Assembly (NCBI GenBank): GCA_017447445.1
Contig: JAFSNK010000021.1
Coordinates: 165,390 to 229,389 of the forward strand
Source of the DNA: Clostridia bacterium
GTDB taxonomy: Bacteria > Bacillota > Clostridia > Oscillospirales > CAG-382
Direction: 5' to 3'
DNA: 64,000 bases
Below the pieces are notes generated by a model. The model did no database searches. It was given only the letters and a program-made list of their open reading frames with translations, and was not told the DNA's origin. Positions 26,301 through 31,852 of this stretch are shown here, piece by piece. Position 1 is the stretch's first letter. Every line of letters begins with the position of its first letter. Made by a program: the position numbers and the translations under genes.

Positions 26301-26997
26301 CTTCGGCAATGGCGTAATCGAACGCTTCGGGATCAAACAGTTCGTGTTCATAGTCGAGACCGGTATCGATGATCGCAACTATGCTGCCCGCTCCGGTGTA
26401 ACCGCTTTCCCAAACGAGTTGGGAGTATGTCATCTGCGAAGCGTTGGACATAGCAGGTTCGTCATCGTTTTTAAAGGTCTTTTCGGGTTCGTGGCTGTTT
26501 TCGATAGCGACAGCTTTAACGCCGAGGACTTTTTCGATTTCGCCTATCTTACCGTATTTAACGTTTGCGGAAATTACGTTGGCGGCAAGCGTGAGGTTCC
26601 ATACTACGTCAAGTTTCTCGCCGCCGAGAGCAACTTTGGAAATTCTGTCGGCAATGAGATTCTGTTTGGCCTTCAATTCGTTGCGGTAGTTTACGGCAAC
26701 GGAATCTCTGGCAACGGATTTGGCATTTTTGAATCCGTACTTTTCCAGAGTGGACTTGCCGTCAAGCAATATCGATACACGAACGATATCGCCCGGCTTA
26801 TACTGGTCGGATTCTGTGCGAAGGGTGTTTGCGTTCCTCTTCTGGGCGCCGTGTCCGGCGGAATCATTGCTGACTTTTTGCCAGATGAATCCCGGATCTT
26901 CGGTTCCGCCGGCGGCGGCTGCAGCGGGTACTGCGAACGCCGCGACAAGCAGAGTCGTAAGCAACACGGCTAAAACGCGTTTCAATGTTTTGCTCAT
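20398..26997 (-). CDS. Giant secreted subtilisin-like protease (S8) with dockerin-like modules
   Basis: 2199 residues from the ATG at 26997, with GGAG upstream and a signal peptide (MSKTLKRVLAVLLTTLLVAAFAVPAAAAA) directly after; the earlier ATG at 27066 overlaps the promoter. An inhibitor-like propeptide (about 60-170) precedes the lactocepin-type catalytic domain: Asp211 in IIDTG, His298 in HGSHVAG, oxyanion Asn406 in SAGN, a PA insertion (about 450-590) and Ser658 in GTSMAAP. An Fn3-like region holds a first dockerin-like pair of calcium loops (about 835-890, DFNDDGVVS and DIDEDGDID). A Big_2-like domain lies at about 1256-1337, followed by beta repeats. A second pair sits at about 2030-2090 (GDVDGKGTID, ADVNGNGKID), then about 90 more residues. 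No LPXTG anchor is visible. It degrades extracellular protein. Confidence 0.92.
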   Translation of the reverse strand: MSKTLKRVLAVLLTTLLVAAFAVPAAAAAGGTEDPGFIWQKVSNDSAGHGAQKRNANTLRTESDQYKPGDIVRVSILLDGKSTLEKYGFKNAKSVARDSVAVNYRNELKAKQNLIADRISKVALGGEKLDVVWNLTLAANVISANVKYGKIGEIEKVLGVKAVAIENSHEPEKTFKNDDEPAMSNASQMTYSQLVWESGYTGAGSIVAIIDTGLDYEHELFDPEAFDYAIAEDIENGVEVSLLDEETITALLDQLHVSERLDDISAADLYLSSKVPFAFNYADDNLSVNHLNDIQGEHGSHVAGIAAGNRYVPDGDGGFVPSFESVCTQGQAPDAQLLIMKYFGAVTGYDSDYFAAIEDAILLGADSVNLSLGTAGAAGNAYNFVYKDILQKLQGSDLTMVTSAGNAYSWPENARYPGYLYSEDVKYNTVGSPGSYVESFCVASVENDGNTGGYLEYEDEYFFYSEITNYNNAPIKTLAGTQDFVYVDAPGTADDFAAVADVLAGKIAICNRGTTSFFEKANAAVENGAIATIIVNNQPGVINMNLTGYNYTAPAVSILLSDGQYIKETAEAVEDGDGNVLYYTGQIFVAEGIESVYYDSDYYTMSDFSSWGVSENLTLKPEITAPGGNIYSAFGYNRSKEGGFKGGHDQYELMSGTSMAAPQISGLIATLAQYIRENDLIAKTGLSERQLATSLLMSTAHPLLEEDSGCYYPVIRQGAGLADALAVISAKSFILMDEDTTPSASDAKVKAELGEVYSKNFDISFSINNFSDEDVSYLLDAQFFTQDVFFYYMFEDPNDVPVGIASYLDSLTTILESNVVWTVNGEAFDYEAALEYDFNDDGVVSHNDIEMILEYVIGNIEEFNKMENADIDEDGDIDSYDAYLALDVIDSVNVMVPAGESVQIIASVELLDIDDFYDKGAYIEGYVYAAEQDSYDGAIGVVHSIPVLGYYGDWSEPSMFDHGDAIEFFSNQTELVPYMYAALGNTSYFIKSFIYNDEGSSDTYMMIGNPLINDYDEEGNIAYYPERNALNASATLNSVRYSQIRNSVGGMVTVESEDGEVLYARELGSYFAAHYYVEDGVWQRPYTNINIGYTPGDAVEEGTTLTATVVLANEYYQNKDGSIRWDELGEGAFYSISYKIDNTAPVIDNVDLHYDTKKGGFDRLDITATDNQYIAAVFISTEGGEEYAEYGSSESEVPEGETREFSLDFTELIEDGVIETLADIDPHILIEVYDYAGNLSTYKINLNPAELNEDVEITLSNDALRIYRGLNAKLTATVDPWGVDDTVIWSSSDDSVAVVNENGIITAVSEGFATITATSVLDEEAYAECDVEVFVLNNTLEGVLQDEDGYSFEFEWDLNDESWHAIGEFDFGPTAAVYDWLGDALYMQDGQGYINKMDPDTLEILETSESTSAFGAPMEDIAMAYLYNVTNGTNKAYAVAEGFLLYANDIMSNTFNYGYNLKNYLSNYTGASQFISIAWAGVSDTSDVFLAMDDMGFIWLFRADINGGLGLELYETDLRLSVQYDYSTTYNSMVYGDDGNVYFSTFDGNTNNIYELELVETEEYDYYTSVCIGNVGENVWPALLLGVYENQDPDDSDDPGEGNDSLIGHEIGLGCKMIDADLEPEYIVKEKTAKAPEAISAVPVIEASSKVAVRGKEEIQAINTDILLIDFSLDEDATNAYVELEFDPEIISLTAGVGNVEYCANSYDPEAGVCKIAFVVPDGLEAGAAFAAALVTIIQKDVYTEIVMTVHQINDEDAEIVEVYPIGTPPVHEHVISEPEWTWADDYSMASVKLVCDECGEEIVLPAKITSETEAATFEAEGKTVYTATVRFGETEYTDKVEVVLDKLEYTYGGLTFEWHEDGTVKVTVIRVEDEKIIELEAEVNSQTTPATHTEAGKVVYLATVEFMGEEYVDDYVVVIPAAEHEYGEPVWTWSDDYSLAVATFTCEDDEAELVIIAEIDYDNDEDGNTLITASVELDGETYTNVQKIEYIETCIAIDTVNGYNESDVTIIVGNADADTPYEVTEVKEKPDYILGDVDGKGTIDAVDYAMAKRAFLGSYELSAEQFKRADVNGNGKIDVADYAQIKRNVLGSYTIPQPEAVVVSEGKDYKEFAFIVVGADNKVVSLNFDQNTAKGDTEIPEGGYIIAIGSGALVGDAVSDIEVGSIIELENVDLEACASAKPNTALEGAYFTRGEDLA

Positions 26998-27037
26998 TTT
27001 GCACTCTCCTTTTGGTTTTACCAAAAAATTATAATAT

Positions 27038-27066
27038 ATTGTATAACAACGCGTTGGATTTTGCAA
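27038..27066 (-). promoter_or_regulatory. Probable promoter of the subtilase gene
   Basis: Minus strand TTGCAA (27061-27066), 17-base spacer, TACAAT (27038-27043). It lies 40 bases before the chosen start. Confidence 0.55.
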
Positions 27067-27211
27067 GATATTTTTTTATTGTTTCATAAATTTATTATTT
27101 TCTATATAAAATAAGAGCTGAAAAACTCATTTTTGAAAGAAAAAACAAATTTAAGGCATAAAGCGCGCGCACGTCGGGTGCTTCAAAGCGCCGGGAACGC
27201 CGCGGTTTACA

Positions 27212-27240
27212 TTGACAAGCGTTATAAACTGTTGTATAAT
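27212..27240 (+). promoter_or_regulatory. Promoter of the 250-residue membrane protein gene
   Basis: Perfect TTGACA (27212-27217) and TATAAT (27235-27240) with a 17-base spacer, 22 bases before the start codon. Confidence 0.9.
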
Positions 27241-27262
27241 GCCTTTGAAAGGAAGTGGACCG

Positions 27263-28012
27263 ATGCAGGAAAAAGCACAGTTGAAATTAAGGATCACTAT
27301 CGCGCGGAGCACGGCACTTATGTTTGCGCTGGTGACGGTATTCAACGCGTGGCTCACAATGCGCGCGTCGGACTGGACTCTTCCATTCTCTTCGGTCATA
27401 TCCTCTTACACGATAGCGGTATGCAAAGGAACGGTAGATCTGGAAAACGCGCCGAGAGCGTATATTTATATCGCGATAGCGATAACCGCGATAATAGTGC
27501 TGTTTCTCGGGTTCGCGTATTTCAAATCGAAGAACAACGCAAAATGGCTCCGCGGCGTGCTGCTGTTCGCGGCTGTCGACACCGCCGCAATAATCTTCAT
27601 CCTCGTCAGCTCCGGCACGGTGATCTCTTATATCATAGAGATACCGATGCACCTGCTTCTTATGTATTATTTATATAAGGGCATTTCGGCGGCGGACAAG
27701 CTGGACCGCCTGGAAACGATAGGCGACGTAGAAGAATACCGCGGCGAGGAATACGACAATGAGTGCGACAAGGTTTTTGAAATAGGCGCCGGGCACGACG
27801 GCAACACCGTTCTGTCCGCGCTTTACAACGGCGAGATCGTGCTTGCGGTAAACGGGACCGTGCTCGACCGGGCGGATTTCGAACCGAAGTACGATTACGA
27901 GCTTTCGGCCCAAGCCGGCGGGCATACTTATACGATGTATTATTCCGACGACGAACAGATAATTACGCTTTATGCCGACGGCGAACAGTTTTACAGCAAA
28001 AGCGTAAAATAA
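27263..28012 (+). CDS. Four-helix membrane protein of unknown function
   Basis: 250 residues from the ATG with AAAGGAAG upstream; the in-frame ATG further up lies in the -35 element. Four membrane segments fall at about 12-32, 66-88, 97-115 and 118-140, the last ending LLLMYYLYKG. A soluble C-terminal half (about 145-250) is rich in short beta strands (DGNTVLSALYNGEIVLAVNGTVLD, YTMYYSDDEQIITLYADG) and acidic residues. I do not recognise the family. The gene stands alone with a perfect consensus promoter and a bidirectional terminator, so it is probably expressed strongly and constantly. Confidence 0.78.
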   Translation: MQEKAQLKLRITIARSTALMFALVTVFNAWLTMRASDWTLPFSSVISSYTIAVCKGTVDLENAPRAYIYIAIAITAIIVLFLGFAYFKSKNNAKWLRGVLLFAAVDTAAIIFILVSSGTVISYIIEIPMHLLLMYYLYKGISAADKLDRLETIGDVEEYRGEEYDNECDKVFEIGAGHDGNTVLSALYNGEIVLAVNGTVLDRADFEPKYDYELSAQAGGHTYTMYYSDDEQIITLYADGEQFYSKSVK

Positions 28013-28017
28013 AAAAG

Positions 28018-28047
28018 ACGCGCCCCGCTTGACCGTGCGGGACGCGT
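28018..28047. terminator. Bidirectional terminator between convergent genes
   Basis: Stem ACGCG(C)CCCGC / GCGGG(A)CGCGT with one mismatch and 8-base loop; TTTCTTTTA on the plus strand and CTTTTTT on the minus strand. Confidence 0.85.
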
Positions 28048-28070
28048 TTCTTTTATCGTTTATATTTCTG

Positions 28071-29591
28071 TCATGCGGCGTACTGCTTACGCTGCTTTTT
28101 GTTTTGCACCGATCTGGTAATGCAGGACGCGACGATCATGATTATACCGGCGGCGACGACTATCGAGCCAAGCAATATGAGTATGCGGCTGATGGCGCCG
28201 GCGGCGAGCAGCAGGAACTGAACGATGGATTCGCTGCTCTTGATCGGAATAAGGCCTATGGAGAACGCCGCGGCGGCAAGCACGAACGGGAGCCCGGCGA
28301 CGACGAAAGTCACGCCGTTATACATAAGACCGTGTTTTGCGGACCTTATGACAAGGAATATGAGCGCCATAAGCAGGACGACCACCACGATGAGCACGAT
28401 AAGTATCCACTTGGAGAACACGAGGCGGATAGCGGACGCGGCACCTTCGTTGACGTATTTGTTCATCGGCTGGATCTCCAGCTTGGAGAGCGCTTCGCCG
28501 TAGTTTTCCTCGAGCATGGTACGCAGATTATCTATCTCGGTATCCGTGATCTTATACCCGATAACGTCGCTTAAATAATCGCGCTGTGAGCGAACGAACG
28601 AAATGATCTCGTCGACGTCGACGACATTGGTTTTGATACCGTCGATGACCTTGCTCGCGCGGCGGCTGATAGTCATCGCGACGAAATCGCGGAATTCATC
28701 CGAAAGAGCTATCTTGCGGAAGTCTTCCCTGCTGAGCGGCTCCGCGAAATTAGATTGGTCGATGTTATCGTACAAAAAGTCTATCAGCGTGTCGCTGCCG
28801 CTTTTAAGATCGAGCCCCATACTCTTGACCTGCGTTTCGTCAAACAGGTCTTCGACTTTGAGACTGTCGATATGAGTGCGGCTGATCGCGTCGTTTATCG
28901 CGCTTTCAGTGACCGCATTCTGAACAGTCGCAACAGCGAGCGTGGCTACCAGGAACGCAAACAGCAGAATGCAGATGAATACGGCGGCGATATGAGCGCC
29001 GGCGCCTGCTTTCTTGCGGGGTTTTCTTTCTTTGGTCTTGGTTTTAACGGGCGCTGTCGGCGGTACCGGAGGAAAGTTGGGAGCATAGCCGTAATTCCCT
29101 GCGGGCTGAACGCCGGCGGGCTGATAGGCGTTTGCGTTATCGGGCTGTATTTCGGGTTCCGAATAGACCGGCTCGGTAACGACGTTAAGCTGTTCTTCCG
29201 CGTTTTGGGCGGCTTCCTGCACCTGTTCCGCGGTGTTTTCGACCGCTTCACGGACTTCCCCGGCGGCGTCGTTTGCGACATCTTCCGCCTGCGCGACCGT
29301 TTCTTCCGCCGCGGCGGCAGCTTCCGCTTCGACGGTTTCGGCGGCTTCGACTGCTTCGGCGACGGTATCCTCCGCGGCTTCCTGCGCGGTTTCGAAAGCG
29401 GCTTCTGTTTCCTGTTCCGCTTCGGCAACCGCGGCGCCCGCCGCTTCGGCGGCGGCGTTTACTTCCTCGGCGGCGGTTTCGGCTGCTTCGACTGCTTCCT
29501 CGGCTGCCGCCGCTGCCGCGACGGGAGTACCGCAGGCGCCGCAGAATTTGGCGCCTTCGGGAAGAGCCGCGCCGCAATTCTTACAAAACAT
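28071..29591 (-). CDS. Zinc-ribbon membrane protein with a long Ala/Glu-rich stalk
   Basis: 506 residues with GGAGG upstream. A zinc ribbon opens the protein (CKNCGAALPEGAKFCGACG, two CxxC knuckles at 3-6 and 17-20). Residues about 25-135 are almost only Ala, Glu, Val and Thr and should form a long charged helix or coiled coil. A Pro/Tyr-rich spacer and a basic KTKTKERKPRKK stretch lead to a membrane segment near 205-228. A 180-residue outer domain follows (DEFRDFVAMTISRRASK, DVDEIISFVRSQRDYLSDVIG), then three more membrane segments (about 395-500). Function unknown; zinc-ribbon membrane proteins of this sort are common in Clostridia. The stalk is translated from GC-rich repeats and may vary in length. 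Confidence 0.78.
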   Translation of the reverse strand: MFCKNCGAALPEGAKFCGACGTPVAAAAAAEEAVEAAETAAEEVNAAAEAAGAAVAEAEQETEAAFETAQEAAEDTVAEAVEAAETVEAEAAAAAEETVAQAEDVANDAAGEVREAVENTAEQVQEAAQNAEEQLNVVTEPVYSEPEIQPDNANAYQPAGVQPAGNYGYAPNFPPVPPTAPVKTKTKERKPRKKAGAGAHIAAVFICILLFAFLVATLAVATVQNAVTESAINDAISRTHIDSLKVEDLFDETQVKSMGLDLKSGSDTLIDFLYDNIDQSNFAEPLSREDFRKIALSDEFRDFVAMTISRRASKVIDGIKTNVVDVDEIISFVRSQRDYLSDVIGYKITDTEIDNLRTMLEENYGEALSKLEIQPMNKYVNEGAASAIRLVFSKWILIVLIVVVVLLMALIFLVIRSAKHGLMYNGVTFVVAGLPFVLAAAAFSIGLIPIKSSESIVQFLLLAAGAISRILILLGSIVVAAGIIMIVASCITRSVQNKKQRKQYAA

Positions 29592-29623
29592 ATTATACCT
29601 CCGTTATTTTCTTGATTTATTTT

Positions 29624-29652
29624 ATTTTAGCGCAAATCGCGTTGAAAATCAA
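29624..29652 (-). promoter_or_regulatory. Promoter of the zinc-ribbon membrane protein gene
   Basis: Minus strand TTGATT (29647-29652), 17-base spacer, TAAAAT (29624-29629), 32 bases before the start. Same hexamers as the promoter at 7488-7516. Confidence 0.75.
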
Positions 29653-29706
29653 TAGCGAAAGGAAAAATATTCTGTCATATGGGAAAAAATCGTGTATAAA
29701 ACGGCA

Positions 29707-29732
29707 AACGGGAGCGCATAAGCGCCCCCGTT
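29707..29732 (-). terminator. Probable terminator of the seven-gene ABC/DUF5696 operon
   Basis: Stem AACGGG(A)GCGC / GCGC(C)CCCGTT with loop ATAA, 10 bases after the last stop; the downstream T tract is imperfect. Confidence 0.55.
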
Positions 29733-29741
29733 CAATAATCG

Positions 29742-30812
29742 TCAGCCGGTGATACCGCTGCGCTCCACGCCTTCGATAAGCGTTCTCTGCGCGAACAGAT
29801 ATATAACGACCAGAGGTATGAGTATCATCAGCCCGCAGGTGTTGCGGATCGCGATCTCATACGTCGCCTGCGCGGCGTATTCCGTATCGAGCGACGAAGG
29901 TATTTTAACTATATCCGGCATAAGCAGCGTTTTGGTGTTTGTGAAGAACAGCGAGGTATAGAACCTGTCGGACCACTGCCACGAAAACGCGAACATAAAC
30001 ACGGTTATCATCATCGGCAGCGCCATGGGGATTATTATCTTTATGAAGGTGCGTATCACCCCCGCGCCGTCGACGTATGCGGCTTCCTCCAACTCGTCCG
30101 GGACGCCGTTGAAGTATTGCCTCATAAAGTAGATGAACAACCCGTTCTTGAACGCCAGCCCGGTGAACGACAGTATCACCCACGGCCAGTATGTGTTCAG
30201 CAGATTCGCCATTGCCGGAGTCGCCTCGGAAGAGCCGAACAGCTTTGCGATAGCTCCGTAAATGCCCCAGATATCAAAATACCTGAACTGCATGAACATA
30301 GAGAGCTGTATGGTCTCGTGAGGGACTATCATAGTGAAAATGACGCCGATGAACAGGATGTTTTTGAACTTGAATTTGAACTTCGCGAAGCCGTAACCGA
30401 CTATCGTGCAGATAAGCGTCTGCGTGATACCGCAGAGCACCGAAAGGAGCGCGGTATTGAACATCGCCTTGAAATAGTGGTTATCGGTTATTATCGCGCG
30501 GTAGGTATCCAGCGTGGGATGCCTTGCGATAAGCTTGACCATAACGTCCGTAAAGTCGTCGCGGCTCATAAACGAACCGAAGATCTTCGCGATATACGGG
30601 AAAAGTATAACGTAGGAGATACCGACGAGCAGGACGAAACGGAATATCGCCCAGGCGGCTTTCTTTGCGAAGTACCAGGTGAGGTATTTATAGCGGAGAC
30701 GGGTGAGGAACGGAGTCTTTTCCTGCGCCCTGATCTTTCTCATCGCCTCTTCGCGTTTGAGCTGCTTCTGATATTCCTTAAGCTCTTGTTTTGTCATAGA
30801 AGAAGTATCCAT
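29742..30812 (-). CDS. MalG-type carbohydrate ABC permease (operon gene 7)
   Basis: 356 residues with six predicted membrane segments preceded by a charged 45-residue cytoplasmic tail (KQELKEYQKQLKREEAMRKIRAQEK). The EAA loop that docks on the ATPase is intact (EEAAYVDGAGVIRTFIKIIIPMALP, about 250-275). It pairs with the MalF-type permease 17 bases upstream to form one heterodimeric channel. It is the last gene of the operon. It differs clearly from the other MalG-type gene at 37034, so this is a second transporter and not a recent duplication. The imported compound is probably an oligosaccharide. Confidence 0.9.
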   Translation of the reverse strand: MDTSSMTKQELKEYQKQLKREEAMRKIRAQEKTPFLTRLRYKYLTWYFAKKAAWAIFRFVLLVGISYVILFPYIAKIFGSFMSRDDFTDVMVKLIARHPTLDTYRAIITDNHYFKAMFNTALLSVLCGITQTLICTIVGYGFAKFKFKFKNILFIGVIFTMIVPHETIQLSMFMQFRYFDIWGIYGAIAKLFGSSEATPAMANLLNTYWPWVILSFTGLAFKNGLFIYFMRQYFNGVPDELEEAAYVDGAGVIRTFIKIIIPMALPMMITVFMFAFSWQWSDRFYTSLFFTNTKTLLMPDIVKIPSSLDTEYAAQATYEIAIRNTCGLMILIPLVVIYLFAQRTLIEGVERSGITG

Positions 30813-30829
30813 AAAAAGCCGCTCCTTTC

Positions 30830-31852
30830 TTAAGTATCTCTACGCTGATAGAAGACGTATGCCCTGATTATCGCGGCGACTATCACCAGCACGATGATAA
30901 CGACGAGGAAGTACATCCACGACATCGCCGTAGCGCGGACACGGCCGCCCGATTGCGAGTAGATATTTGAAATATACCGCATCAGACTGTTGGACTGCGA
31001 AGTGAACGAGTCGATGACCGTATAGACCGCGTTTACCAGGATCATAGGACTTATCATCGGGAAGGTTATCTTCCAGAAGGTCTCCCAGGAGGAGGCGCCG
31101 TCGATATAGCAGGATTCGTAGATCGCCGGGGATATCGACTGCAGACCGGAAAGGAAGATAAGCATCTGAACGCCGGATTTGTTTATGATCTGATAAACGT
31201 TGTTGACCAGCGCCAGCACCCTGCCGACGAGCGAGCCGCCGATCGCCATTCCGCCGAAGAGAATCCTGACGTCGACCATTGAAATGATCTGATCGCCGGT
31301 GTTGGAGGCGGTGGACGACGAGCCGGAGGAAGAAACGCTTGCGGTATCTCCGCCGCTCATCTGTTCGAGGTTGTCCAGATACGCTTTGTTGCCGGTATCT
31401 ATGTATTCGATTATACCGGTGGAGACGATGACCGGGATGAAGAAGATCGCCCTGAACACCGCCCTGCCGCGCATCTTCTGGTTAAGCAGGATAGCCATAA
31501 ACAGCGAGAATATAACGATCGCGGGGACGTTGAACAGCAGACTGCCGACGCTCTGCCCCAGAAGTGAGAGATACTGGGGGTCCTTGAACAGGGCGTAGGA
31601 GTAATTCTCGAATCCGACGAATACCCTTTCGAAGCCGCCGCCGACGACGGAATTGAGTTCGCTGAACGAATACCCTATCGAGTCGACGATCATAGGCAGG
31701 TACAGAAGCACGAAGCCCACGAGGAACGGCGAAACGAACAGCCAGCCCATACGGGATTTCTGAGTGTCGAGAGAGGTGTGTTTTTCTTTTTTGGGTTTGG
31801 GTTCCGCTTTGGGTTTTGACGCCGCGGTTTTTGCGGTTTTTACTTTATTCAT
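30830..31852 (-). CDS. MalF-type carbohydrate ABC permease (operon gene 6)
   Basis: 340 residues. A Lys/Ala-rich tail (1-30) precedes six membrane segments. The EAA-like loop is ESCYIDGASSWETFWKITFPMI (about 243-264), with EA changed to ES. An external loop contains an unusual Ser/Gly/Thr-rich insertion (DTASVSSSGSSSTASNTGD, about 165-185) between early membrane segments. The start overlaps the end of the DUF5696 gene by 8 bases, implying translational coupling to it. It should form a heterodimer with the product of the next gene. Confidence 0.9.
   Translation of the reverse strand: MNKVKTAKTAASKPKAEPKPKKEKHTSLDTQKSRMGWLFVSPFLVGFVLLYLPMIVDSIGYSFSELNSVVGGGFERVFVGFENYSYALFKDPQYLSLLGQSVGSLLFNVPAIVIFSLFMAILLNQKMRGRAVFRAIFFIPVIVSTGIIEYIDTGNKAYLDNLEQMSGGDTASVSSSGSSSTASNTGDQIISMVDVRILFGGMAIGGSLVGRVLALVNNVYQIINKSGVQMLIFLSGLQSISPAIYESCYIDGASSWETFWKITFPMISPMILVNAVYTVIDSFTSQSNSLMRYISNIYSQSGGRVRATAMSWMYFLVVIIVLVIVAAIIRAYVFYQRRDT

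Noticed and set aside
20398..26997. Cellulosome component
   Set aside because: Dockerin-like modules alone do not show a cellulosome; no scaffoldin, cohesin or glycoside hydrolase with dockerin is in the window.
28755..29615. Several long frames on both strands in the Ala/Glu stalk region
   Set aside because: The repetitive GC-rich codons leave all frames open; only the minus-strand frame with the zinc ribbon and membrane segments makes a credible protein.
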